This document shows, one piece after another, positions 15,644 through 23,604 of a stretch of 64,000 nucleotides of DNA; position 1 is the first letter of the stretch; each line of letters starts with the position of its first letter. Source of the stretch: JACVRW01 sp963811055 (lineage in GTDB: Bacteria; Actinomycetota; Thermoleophilia; Solirubrobacterales; Thermoleophilaceae); assembly GCA_963811055.1 (NCBI GenBank), contig CAWEPQ010000003.1:120239-184238 (forward strand), given 5' to 3'. The position numbers were made by a program, and so were the translations under genes. The notes below the pieces were generated by a model. It was given only the letters and a program-made list of their open reading frames with translations. It was not told the origin of the DNA and ran no database searches.

Positions 15644-16293
15644 CCGCGCCTCAGGCCAACGAGCGCCATCAGGCAAGCGGCGAGAATGGGCACCCCGGCC
15701 GGCGTGATCGGGGTGAGCACGAGCGCGATCGCCGCGGCGCCCAGCGCAACGGTCACCTCCGTGCGCGTGTGCAGCTCGGGCACGAGAAGCGCGAGGAAGA
15801 ACGCCGGGAAGAGCGCGTCGAGGCCGAACCGGTCCGGGTCCCCGATCGCATCGCCCAGCAGGACCCCGATGGCCGTGCCCCCCACCCAGGCCGGGTACTG
15901 CGGGAGGGTCGCCCCGATCAGCATGTGACGGTCGAAGCGGCCGTCGCCCTGGTTGGCCAGCGCCCACGACGCGTCCACCACCGCCTGGCCCTCGGCGGCG
16001 CGGCGGGTGCGGGACCCCGGCAGCGAGGGCGCCACGGCTATTCCCATCGGCAGGAAGCGCGCATTTAGCAGAAGCCCGGCCACGATCGCCGGGACCGCCC
16101 CGCCGCCCGCGGCCAGCACCGCGAGCGAGCCGAACTGCGCGGACCCGGCGAACAGGACGGCCGACATCACGATCGGCGCCACCGGCCCCATGACGGGACG
16201 GGCGAGCACGCCGAACGACAGGCCGATCAGAAGCGCGGCCAGCCCGAGGGGAAGTCCCGCGCGAACCCCCGGTCCGAGGAGTGACCATCTCAC
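15640..16293 (-). CDS. azlC: AzlC family branched-chain amino acid permease
   Basis: A 217-residue integral membrane protein. FGVLARPVMGPVAPIVMSAVLFAGSAQF and LLLNARFLPMGIAVAP are the AzlC family signatures, with about six to seven helices in total. I chose GTG 16293 because it overlaps the upstream MBL-like stop by 4 nt and the family begins with a short segment before AGLPLGLAALLIG; the open frame upstream has arginine-rich, non-family sequence. It works with AzlD encoded directly downstream. Confidence 0.85.
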   Translation of the reverse strand: MRWSLLGPGVRAGLPLGLAALLIGLSFGVLARPVMGPVAPIVMSAVLFAGSAQFGSLAVLAAGGGAVPAIVAGLLLNARFLPMGIAVAPSLPGSRTRRAAEGQAVVDASWALANQGDGRFDRHMLIGATLPQYPAWVGGTAIGVLLGDAIGDPDRFGLDALFPAFFLALLVPELHTRTEVTVALGAAAIALVLTPITPAGVPILAACLMALVGLRRG

Positions 16294-16976
16294 TCGGAGC
16301 GCATGCTCCAGGGAGGTGCGTCCAGGCCGCGCTCGAGCCGCTCGCGGCCCTGCCCGATCACCGGCGGGCCGTGGGTGACCAGCACGTTCTCGACGTCCAG
16401 GTCGAGCAGCGGGCGCAGGGTGGGAAGGAAGCCCTGTTCGTACCACTCGCGATTCGACCCGGTGGCGGAGTTCTGCCAAACGCGCAGCTCGCCGTCGACG
16501 CCCACCACGGCGTCGCCGAACGCGAGCGCGCGGGCACTCGGTAGGTAGATCGGCGTCTCGCGGCGCCGCGGCTTGCCGATGGCGAAGGCCTCGCCCCCCG
16601 CGGGCAGCGGCCTGCCGGGCTCGATCGGTGTCACGGGCACGTCCGCCCCGGCCCTGCCGTCATCGATGCTCGGGTGTCCATGGACACTCACCTCGAGCCC
16701 GTCCCGATAGCGCCGGTAGACGTCTCCCGCGCTGCGCACGTGGTAGTGGATCGTGATCAGAACGGCCAGCCGCCGCGCCCCGCTGTCCGCCACGAGGCGG
16801 TCGAGCTCCGCCCAGAACGGCTCCGCGTCCGCCGGCGCGAGCGGGTCCACGAGCACGAGGTCGTCCCCGGCGAGCACCGCGAAGCTGGCCACCTCCTGCG
16901 CCCAGGCCACGCGCGGGCGCCATTCCGGGTGGGGTGCGGTCCAGCGCCGGATGTCCGTGGTCAGCTCTTCGATCAC
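16290..16976 (-). CDS. Degenerate MBL-fold-like protein
   Basis: A 228-residue protein with the outline of a metallo-beta-lactamase fold: LVLVDPLAPADAEPFWAEL, then VLITIHYHVRSAGDVYRRY where H-x-H-x-D-H is expected, and VLVTHGPPVIGQG near the end. Only the first two histidines of the metal motif (HYH) remain; the Asp-His pair is replaced by Arg-Ser, so it may bind one metal or none. It forms an overlapping operon with azlC and azlD (GTGA). Function unknown; the link to amino acid export is positional only. Confidence 0.6.
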   Translation of the reverse strand: MIEELTTDIRRWTAPHPEWRPRVAWAQEVASFAVLAGDDLVLVDPLAPADAEPFWAELDRLVADSGARRLAVLITIHYHVRSAGDVYRRYRDGLEVSVHGHPSIDDGRAGADVPVTPIEPGRPLPAGGEAFAIGKPRRRETPIYLPSARALAFGDAVVGVDGELRVWQNSATGSNREWYEQGFLPTLRPLLDLDVENVLVTHGPPVIGQGRERLERGLDAPPWSMRSE

Positions 16977-17013
16977 GGGCCCCCACCATATTCAGCCTGG
17001 TAGAACACTCTCG

Positions 17014-17763
17014 ATGAAGGGGCCCGTCGAGCTTGCTCCAGGGGTGCACGGGCTCGGCTCCGAGTACGTGAACTGGTACCTGGTCGAGGAGGGCGACCAG
17101 CTGACTGCCGTCGACGCCGGCCTACCGGGGTTCGCGGGGCACCTCGACGACGACCTGCGCGCCCTCGGCCGCCATCGCTCCGACGTGACTGCAGCGGTGC
17201 TGACCCACTCCGACGCGGACCACACCGGTCTCGCGAACGAGTTGCGCGAGGGCGGCGCCCGGGTGCTCGTCCACGCCGACGATGAGGGCACCCTGCGCAA
17301 GCCGAGACAGAAGACCGGCGATGCCAGCCCGCAGCGTTCCCTTCCGTACCTGCGTCACGCGGCCACCTGGCGCATCCTCGTTCACATGGTGAGACTCGGC
17401 GGCGCACGGCCGAGGCCGGTGGAGGGAGCCGAGACCTACGCCGACGGCGACGTGCTCGACGTTCCCGGATCGCCGCGCGTGATCCACACCCCGGGCCACA
17501 CCCCCGGGCACTGCGTCCTCCACTTCGAGCGCCTCGGAGCCCTGTTCCTGGGGGATGCCCTCTGCACCTGGAACGTCGTGACCGAGGTCCGGGGACCGCA
17601 GCTCATGCCCTCCGCCATGAACGTGGACAACGAGCTCTGCCTCCAGTCGCTGGCTCGCATCGAGGCGCTCGACGCGAGCCTTCTGCTGCCGGGCCACGGC
17701 GACCCCCTGCACGACAGCCCGGCGGCCGCCGTCGCCCACGCGCGCCAACTGGCCCGCACCTAG
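17014..17763 (+). CDS. MBL-fold metallo-hydrolase
   Basis: A 249-residue metallo-beta-lactamase fold protein. The first metal motif reads THSDADHTG (His65, Asp67, Asp69, His70), so the second histidine of H-x-H-x-D-H is replaced by Asp, a common variant in this family. HTPGHTPGHCVLHFERLGALFLGDAL carries the next ligands, and LLPGHGDP the last. ATG 17014 is preceded 7 nt upstream by TAGAAC with no Shine-Dalgarno, suggesting a leaderless mRNA. It is transcribed away from the degenerate MBL gene (37 bp between). Substrate unknown. Confidence 0.8.
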   Translation: MKGPVELAPGVHGLGSEYVNWYLVEEGDQLTAVDAGLPGFAGHLDDDLRALGRHRSDVTAAVLTHSDADHTGLANELREGGARVLVHADDEGTLRKPRQKTGDASPQRSLPYLRHAATWRILVHMVRLGGARPRPVEGAETYADGDVLDVPGSPRVIHTPGHTPGHCVLHFERLGALFLGDALCTWNVVTEVRGPQLMPSAMNVDNELCLQSLARIEALDASLLLPGHGDPLHDSPAAAVAHARQLART

Positions 17764-17860
17764 ACGCTCACCCGCCGTGTTCGTTAGCCTCAGGGTCGGC
17801 GCCGACGCGGTCGCGATCGACCGGGCAGGGAAGGCCGCCGAGACGAGAGGATCAGCCTCG

Positions 17861-18817
17861 ATGAGCCAAGCCCAAGCCACCCCAATCGCGCCTGCCGGCC
17901 CGCCGGGCATCGACGACGTCCAGCCCGTCGCCAACGAGACCCTGGACCGCATCGCCACCGGCACCATCACCGTGCTGCCATTCATCGCGCTCGGGATCGT
18001 GGGCTGGCAGGTCTGGAACGACCTCCTCCACTGGAGCGACGTCGCGGTCTTCCTGATCATGTACCTGATCACCGGCCTCGGAGTGACCGTCGGGTTCCAC
18101 CGCCACCTCACGCACCGCGCGTTCAAGGCCAAGCCCTGGGTTCACGGAGGGCTGGCCATCATGGGCTCGATGGCGATCGAGGGACCGGTGACCGCCTGGG
18201 TGGCCGACCACCGCAAGCACCATGCCTTCGCCGACAAGGAGGGCGACCCCCACAGCCCGCACGTGGACCACGGTGGCGGCGTGCGCGGCGCGCTCAAGGG
18301 CCTTTTCCACGCGCACGTGGGCTGGCTCTTCATCCACACGCACCGGGGCGCCAAGGCGCGCTACGCGCCGGACCTGATGAAGGATCCGCTGATCCGCTGG
18401 GTGGACCGGACCTTCCTCCTGTGGGTCTTCGTGGGGCTGTTCGCGTCGTGGACGCTGGGCTATCTCATCGGCGGCACGCTCACGGCCGCCTGGACCGGCC
18501 TGCTCTGGGGCGGCGGGGTGCGGATGCTCGTGGTGCACCACGTGACCTACAGCATCAACTCGCTCTGCCACTTCTTCGGCGAGAAGCGCTACCCCACCGA
18601 CGACCACTCGCGCAACCTGCTCTGGCTGGCGCTGCCGACACTCGGCGAGTCCTGGCACAACAACCATCACGCGTTCCCCACGTCGGCCGCGCATGGGCTG
18701 CGCAAGCGCGACATCGACCCGTCCGCCGCCGTGATCCGCGGGCTCGAAAAGCTCGGCCTCGTGTGGGACGTCGTGCGCATCAGCCCTGAGCGCCAGGCCC
18801 AGAAGGCCGGCGGCTGA
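17861..18817 (+). CDS. Acyl-CoA/acyl-lipid delta-9 desaturase
   Basis: A 318-residue membrane di-iron desaturase. The three histidine boxes are HRHLTH, HRKHH and HNNHH, with VHHVTYSINSLCHFFG before the last; hydrophobic segments lie at about 35-70 and 185-230. It inserts a cis double bond into saturated fatty acyl chains. ATG 17861 is chosen because GAGAGG lies 11 nt upstream and the extension back to 17777 adds non-family sequence. The cyclopropane synthase gene follows after 2 nt, so the two are one operon: the double bond made here is the substrate for cyclopropanation. Confidence 0.92.
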   Translation: MSQAQATPIAPAGPPGIDDVQPVANETLDRIATGTITVLPFIALGIVGWQVWNDLLHWSDVAVFLIMYLITGLGVTVGFHRHLTHRAFKAKPWVHGGLAIMGSMAIEGPVTAWVADHRKHHAFADKEGDPHSPHVDHGGGVRGALKGLFHAHVGWLFIHTHRGAKARYAPDLMKDPLIRWVDRTFLLWVFVGLFASWTLGYLIGGTLTAAWTGLLWGGGVRMLVVHHVTYSINSLCHFFGEKRYPTDDHSRNLLWLALPTLGESWHNNHHAFPTSAAHGLRKRDIDPSAAVIRGLEKLGLVWDVVRISPERQAQKAGG

Positions 18818-18819
18818 CC

Positions 18820-20085
18820 GTGGGCAGCACGGCCAAGCTGCGCAGCGAGCTGGAGTCAGCCCTGCCCGAGCGGCCGTTCGAGCTGGAGCTCTGGGACGGC
18901 ACGAGCGTGCCCGCCACCACCAGCGGCGCCACCACCTTCCACGCCCGCTCGAAGGACGCAGCCGCGCACATGCTGCGCGCCCCCGGCCAGCTCGGTCTCG
19001 GTCGCGCCTACGTGTCCGGGGCGCTCGAGCCCGACGACCTCGACGTGGCGATCCAGCTGCTCGACGAGTGGAAGCCGCCGCCGATCGACCGTGCCACGCG
19101 CGCCCGGCTGGCCGTGGCCGCCGCCCGCGCCGTCGGCCCGATGCGCCCGCCGGCCGTGCCGGCCGCGGAGCTGCGCCCGCGCGGCAAGCGCCACAGCATC
19201 AGGCGCGACGCCCGGGCGGTCCGCCACCACTACGACCTTCCGCCGGAGTTCTTCGCCCTGTTCCTCGGCGAGGAGCTCACCTACAGCTGCGCGCTCTTCA
19301 CCCGCGGCGCGAAGACGCTGGAGGAGGCGCAGGAGCAGAAGCTCGACATGGTCTGCCGGAAGCTCGAGCTCGCTCCCGGGCAGCGCGTGCTCGACGTGGG
19401 CTGCGGCTGGGGCAGCTTCGCGATCCACGCCGCCGAGCGCCACGACGTGCGGGTGCTCGGCATCACGCTCTCGGAGCCGCAGGCCGCGGTAGCGAAGCAG
19501 CGCGTGCGCGAGCGCGGCCTCGAGGACCGCGTGGAGATCCGGGTGGCGGACTACCGCGAGCTGCACGACGACCCGTTCGACGCGGTGGCCAGCATCGGGA
19601 TGGTCGAGCACGTGGGCTCGAGCCAGATCGACGTCTATGCCGAGCACCTGGCGCGCGCGCTTCGCCCCGGCGGCCGGCTCTTGAACCACGGCATCGCGCG
19701 GATGCGGATGGGCGACCCGGAGGCGGGCCCCTTCTCGGAGCGCTACGTGTTCCCCGACGGCGCCCCGCTACACCTCTCGCGTATCCAGCTGGCGATCGAG
19801 CGCGGCGGCCTCGTGACCGACCACGTGGAGGGCCTGCACGGCAACTATCAGGTCACGCTTGCGCACTGGGCCCAGCGGCTGGACGAGAACCTGGACGAGG
19901 CGATCAGGCTGGCAGGGCCTGAGCGCGTGCGCGTCTGGCGGCTCTACCTGCGCACCGCCCGGCGCGGCTTCGAGACCGGCTTCATCTCCGTGTACCAGGT
20001 GCGCGCAACGCGCCCCGGCGCCTCCATCGAGCCGCCCAAGACGGTGCCCGAGCCGGCGCGCGAGCAGTCGCCGGCGTACGCCTAG
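18820..20085 (+). CDS. Cyclopropane-fatty-acyl-phospholipid synthase family methyltransferase
   Basis: A 421-residue protein with an N-terminal lipid-binding domain (to about 125) and a SAM methyltransferase domain. VLDVGCGWGSFAIHAA (about 190-205) binds SAM; HYDLPPEFFALFLGEELTYSCALF and FSERYVFPDG are CFA synthase signatures, as is HYD near the substrate pocket. It adds a methylene bridge to double bonds of membrane phospholipids. It starts with GTG 2 nt after the desaturase stop. The TAG stop shares CTAG with the convergent carboxylate-amine ligase gene. Confidence 0.9.
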   Translation: MGSTAKLRSELESALPERPFELELWDGTSVPATTSGATTFHARSKDAAAHMLRAPGQLGLGRAYVSGALEPDDLDVAIQLLDEWKPPPIDRATRARLAVAAARAVGPMRPPAVPAAELRPRGKRHSIRRDARAVRHHYDLPPEFFALFLGEELTYSCALFTRGAKTLEEAQEQKLDMVCRKLELAPGQRVLDVGCGWGSFAIHAAERHDVRVLGITLSEPQAAVAKQRVRERGLEDRVEIRVADYRELHDDPFDAVASIGMVEHVGSSQIDVYAEHLARALRPGGRLLNHGIARMRMGDPEAGPFSERYVFPDGAPLHLSRIQLAIERGGLVTDHVEGLHGNYQVTLAHWAQRLDENLDEAIRLAGPERVRVWRLYLRTARRGFETGFISVYQVRATRPGASIEPPKTVPEPAREQSPAYA

Positions 20086-21278
20086 CGCTCCGCGGCCGCT
20101 GCCTCCAGCCCCACCTCGGTCACGGGCTCGCCCTCAGGTCCCGCCACGGCGTCGGAGGTGAAGAGGTCGGCCAACGTGGCCACCACGCCCGGAAGGCCGT
20201 CGTCACCGCGCGACAGCTCGAGCTGGCGCGCCGCGCCGGTGCCTTCCGCGAGCGCGCGCACCGACAGGAGCTCGTCCACGCAGCCGAGCGCATGCGCGTG
20301 CGGCGCGCAGGCCTCGAGCAGGAGGTCCAGCTGGAGCCGCGCGGGCACCAGGGCCTCGCGCACCGGATCCAGCATGCGCGCGTCCATGCCGTCACGTGTG
20401 GCTATGAAGCGGTTCTCCTCGAGCAGCTCGGGTTGCGAGAGCACCTCCGGCGGCAGGTAGCCCTCCTCGAGCTCCAGCCTGGCGATGCACTGGACCAGCG
20501 CCGTCAGGCCCACTGTCTCGGCCAGGGTGCTCTGAGCGTCGAGGATCCTGACCTCCACCGTGCCGAAGCGCGGCTGGGGGCGCACGTCCCACCAGAGGAA
20601 CGTGGGCTCCTCGAAGGCCTCGCAGCGGAGCAGGACGTCCACCGTCTCCGCCCAGTCGTCGTAGTCGCGGAACGCCCGCGGGATGCCCACCCGGGGGAAC
20701 GCCTGGAAGAGCGGCGTGCGCGCCGACGCGAGACCCGTGTCACGGCCCTGCCACAGGGGCGAGTTGGCGGACAGCGCGAGCAGCAGCGGCAGGTGGCCGC
20801 GCATGCGGTTGAGGAGCTCGATCGCGGCGTCGGGGTCGGCCACGCCCACGTGCACGTGGAGCGCGAAGGTGGGCTCCCTGCGCGCCAGCTCGCGCATCGA
20901 GTCGTACACGCGCTGGTAGCGCGGGCCGGTGGACACCCGCACCTCCTGCCAGACCGCGAACGGGTGCGTGCCGCTGGCGGCGGCGCGGAGCCCGAGCGTG
21001 GCCAGCTGCGCCTCGAGCGCGCCGCGCAGGTCCTCGAGCTCTGCGGCCACCCCGGCCACGTCCTTGTGCGGTCGCGACCGCAGCTCGAGCGCGGACTTGT
21101 GGGTCTCCGCCGTCACGTGGGCGCCCAGCTCGGGCTCCAGCGCCGGCAGCACGCGGTCGATCTCGTGCGCGAGCGACCACGCGCCCGGCTCCAGCATCAT
21201 GATCTCCTCCTCGACCCCGAGCGTGTAGTCGGCCGGAGTGCCCTCCGCCGCCCACGTGGCCCAGGTCGGGATGGTCAT
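20082..21278 (-). CDS. GCS2-type carboxylate-amine ligase (YbdK-like)
   Basis: A 398-residue member of the glutamate-cysteine ligase 2 family. TLGVEEEIMMLEPGAW at the N-terminus is the metal/ATP-binding signature, ETHKSALELRSRPHKDV and LHVHVGVADPDAAI follow, and the WWDVRPQPRFGTVEVRILD segment is the third motif. Such enzymes activate a carboxylate with ATP and join it to an amine; YbdK itself has weak gamma-glutamylcysteine ligase activity. ATG 21278 overlaps the stop of the upstream amidotransferase-like gene (ATGA). It is the third gene of a tight trio with that gene and a circularly permuted ATP-grasp gene, so the product is probably a modified peptide or amide. Confidence 0.88.
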   Translation of the reverse strand: MTIPTWATWAAEGTPADYTLGVEEEIMMLEPGAWSLAHEIDRVLPALEPELGAHVTAETHKSALELRSRPHKDVAGVAAELEDLRGALEAQLATLGLRAAASGTHPFAVWQEVRVSTGPRYQRVYDSMRELARREPTFALHVHVGVADPDAAIELLNRMRGHLPLLLALSANSPLWQGRDTGLASARTPLFQAFPRVGIPRAFRDYDDWAETVDVLLRCEAFEEPTFLWWDVRPQPRFGTVEVRILDAQSTLAETVGLTALVQCIARLELEEGYLPPEVLSQPELLEENRFIATRDGMDARMLDPVREALVPARLQLDLLLEACAPHAHALGCVDELLSVRALAEGTGAARQLELSRGDDGLPGVVATLADLFTSDAVAGPEGEPVTEVGLEAAAAER

Positions 21279-22048
21279 GCCGCGATGGCGGTGGGAAGCG
21301 AGGCGTACCTCTGCGATGCCTCCACGAGGCCCTCGAACAGCCGCGCCTGCTCGGAGCGACCGGTCAGGCACTCGGCGTGCCACTGCACGCCGAGCGCGAA
21401 GTCGCGGCCGGGCGCCTCGATCGCCTCCACCACCCCGTCCGGAGACCAGCCCACGGCCAGCAGCCCGCGACCGAGCTGGTCCACGCCCTGGTGGTGGAAA
21501 GAGTTGACGGGGATGTCGGCGACTCCCACCACGCTCGCGGTAACGCTCCCGGCCGCCAGCTCCACCGGGTGGGTGGTCTTGTCCGCGGCGGCAGTCTGGC
21601 GATGATCGATGCTGCCGTCGGTCACGTCCGGCAGGTGCTGGGTCAGGGTGCCGCCGGTGGTGACGTTGAGGAGCTGCATCCCGCGGCAGATCGCAAGGAT
21701 CGGGAGGTTCCGCCCGTGGGCCTCCCGGGCCAGCTCCAGCTCGAAGCGGTCGAGCTCCGGCTCCGTGGGACCGAGCAGCGCGTGCGGCGGAGCGCCGTAG
21801 GTACCCGGATCGAGGTCCGGGCCGCCCGACAGGCAGATCCCGTGGAGCCGGTCGATCAGCGGCTTGATCGCGCCCGCCGGCATCGGCGGGATCACGAGCG
21901 GCAGCCCGCCCGCGGCCTCGACCGCGCGCAGATACGCCAGGCCGAGCGCCATCTCCTGCTGTGGCGGCTCGCCCTGGGGCGTGGGCTGCACGTTCTTCGC
22001 GACCCTCATCTCCGAGGTGGTCACGCCGATCAGCGGCCGAGCACTCAA
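21275..22048 (-). CDS. Class-I glutamine amidotransferase-like hydrolase (peptidase C26)
   Basis: A 257-residue protein of the gamma-glutamyl-GABA hydrolase (PuuD-like) type. The nucleophile is Cys121 in ILAICRGMQLLNV, and the His-x-Glu partner pair is in GVQWHAEC. GICLSGGPDLDP is the oxyanion-strand motif. It either hydrolyses a gamma-glutamyl bond or supplies ammonia. The TTG start at 22048 overlaps the ATP-grasp stop by 4 nt (TTGA), a start favoured by this coupling over the TTG at 22060. The downstream gene is coupled in the same way, so the three proteins may work as one pathway or complex. Confidence 0.85.
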   Translation of the reverse strand: MSARPLIGVTTSEMRVAKNVQPTPQGEPPQQEMALGLAYLRAVEAAGGLPLVIPPMPAGAIKPLIDRLHGICLSGGPDLDPGTYGAPPHALLGPTEPELDRFELELAREAHGRNLPILAICRGMQLLNVTTGGTLTQHLPDVTDGSIDHRQTAAADKTTHPVELAAGSVTASVVGVADIPVNSFHHQGVDQLGRGLLAVGWSPDGVVEAIEAPGRDFALGVQWHAECLTGRSEQARLFEGLVEASQRYASLPTAIAA

Positions 22049-23487
22049 GACAGGACCCAAGTGTCCTTCCCTCCTCCGTTCTGGGAGCTGTTCACCACGA
22101 GCGCACCGGGAGCGCGCCCGAACCGGGTCAGGCCCCCGCCGGCCACCTCGACGTGGTCGTCCACGCTGACCGCGAACGCCCGCAGGTCCACGTGGCGCGG
22201 CGACAGCGCTTTGCCGTCCACCGTCGGATGGCGCGAGAGCATCACCGTCTCCTGTGCTACCCAGTTCTCGGGCTCAGCCTCTATCCGGCGGGCCGCCAGC
22301 TCGCGATCCTCCTGGCGCGCATGCGGGCCGACCACGATCCCGTAGCCCCCGTGCCCGGCCCTCGGCTTGACCACGACCTCGTCGATGCGGGCAAGGATGC
22401 TGTCCCGGACGGCCGGAACGCCAAGGTCATATGTGGGCACGGATCGGATCAGCGGCTCCTCGTCGAGGTAGAAGCGAACCATCGCCTCGACATAAGCGTG
22501 CACCAACTTGTCGTCCGTCACGCCGCTTCCGAACGCATTCACGCAGGCCAGCCGTCCGGTGCGGCAGGGATCGAGCAGCATCTCGGCCACCCAGGTGGGC
22601 CGGCCGTGCCCGTCGTGCAGGCGATCCTCGTCGGTTCTCCGGTAGACCACGTCCACGTCGCGGCCGCGACCGTCCACCGTGGCGCGCAGCCGCCCGCGGT
22701 TGGGGTGCAGGTCGTCCGGCGTGACGAGCGGCAGCCCCAGGCGCCTGGCCAGCGTGCGGTGCTCGTACCAGGCGCTGTTCACCGGACCGTCGGAGAGCAG
22801 CACCACGTACGGCTCGCCGTCGCCGGCAGGCGCGGCGGCTCGCAGGGCGGCTCCCAGCGCCTCGAACGCCGGCGCGAGCGGACGCCGGGCGGCGGGCGCG
22901 GGGCCCGGAAGGGCGCCGTCCACGGCGGTGCGCGCCGCGCTCGCGTAGGTGAGGCCCGACGGCGTGCGCAGGTTGTCCTCCAGCACAGCCAGCAGGCCGT
23001 CCGAGCCGCGCACGAGGTCCATGCCCGCCACCGCGGTGTAGGCCCAGGCGGGTACGTCTACGCCGATCATCCACGGCTCGAAGTACACGGACGTCTCGAT
23101 CGCGCGCTCGGGCACCACTCCCGCCGCGACGATCGAGCGATCGCCGTACACGTCGGCGGTGAACGCGCTGAGCGCCCGAACCCGCTGCGCCAGGCCGCGC
23201 TCCACGAGCTTCCACTCCGCGGCGTCCATCACGCGCGGCACCGGGTCCACATGGAAGGCCTCGGCCGTCGTGCCGGAGCCGAAGCTCACCCCGAGCTCGT
23301 CCACGCCCGCCGTCACCGCGGCGGCCAGCGCGGCGAGGTCGACACCGCCCAGCAGGGTCAACAGCTCGCGGTAGTGGGCGCGCGGAGTCGCGGGCGCCTC
23401 AAACGCCTCGTCGTAGAAGCCATCGTCCTCGAGCGGGTAGCCGAGGGTCGCGGTCACTCCGCTCGACAGCTGCGGCGCGGCGCCCAT
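22045..23487 (-). CDS. Circularly permuted ATP-grasp protein
   Basis: A 480-residue protein of the circularly permuted ATP-grasp type 2 family. Typical segments are SVYFEPWMIGVDVPAWAY, GLLAVLEDNLRTPSG, YVVLLSDGPVNSAWYEHRTLARRLGLPLV, DVVYRRTDEDRL and VVKPRAGHGGYGIVVGP. These proteins are thought to be amide ligases making unknown peptides; in other genomes they often sit beside alpha-E or transglutaminase genes. Here the partners are an amidotransferase-like and a GCS2 ligase gene, all overlapping by 4 nt. TATAAA lies about 35 nt before the ATG on the coding strand. The carotenoid oxygenase gene runs divergently. Confidence 0.88.
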   Translation of the reverse strand: MGAAPQLSSGVTATLGYPLEDDGFYDEAFEAPATPRAHYRELLTLLGGVDLAALAAAVTAGVDELGVSFGSGTTAEAFHVDPVPRVMDAAEWKLVERGLAQRVRALSAFTADVYGDRSIVAAGVVPERAIETSVYFEPWMIGVDVPAWAYTAVAGMDLVRGSDGLLAVLEDNLRTPSGLTYASAARTAVDGALPGPAPAARRPLAPAFEALGAALRAAAPAGDGEPYVVLLSDGPVNSAWYEHRTLARRLGLPLVTPDDLHPNRGRLRATVDGRGRDVDVVYRRTDEDRLHDGHGRPTWVAEMLLDPCRTGRLACVNAFGSGVTDDKLVHAYVEAMVRFYLDEEPLIRSVPTYDLGVPAVRDSILARIDEVVVKPRAGHGGYGIVVGPHARQEDRELAARRIEAEPENWVAQETVMLSRHPTVDGKALSPRHVDLRAFAVSVDDHVEVAGGGLTRFGRAPGALVVNSSQNGGGKDTWVLS

Positions 23488-23604
23488 TCAAGAAGGCTAG
23501 TCGGGTTGAGCCCCCGCTCGCTTTATACCCCTGCCCAAGGTTTGCCCTGGCCCTTTGGACGGTTGGTACACCCCGTCGCCGCCGGAAATGAGAGGATCGC
23601 CGCC

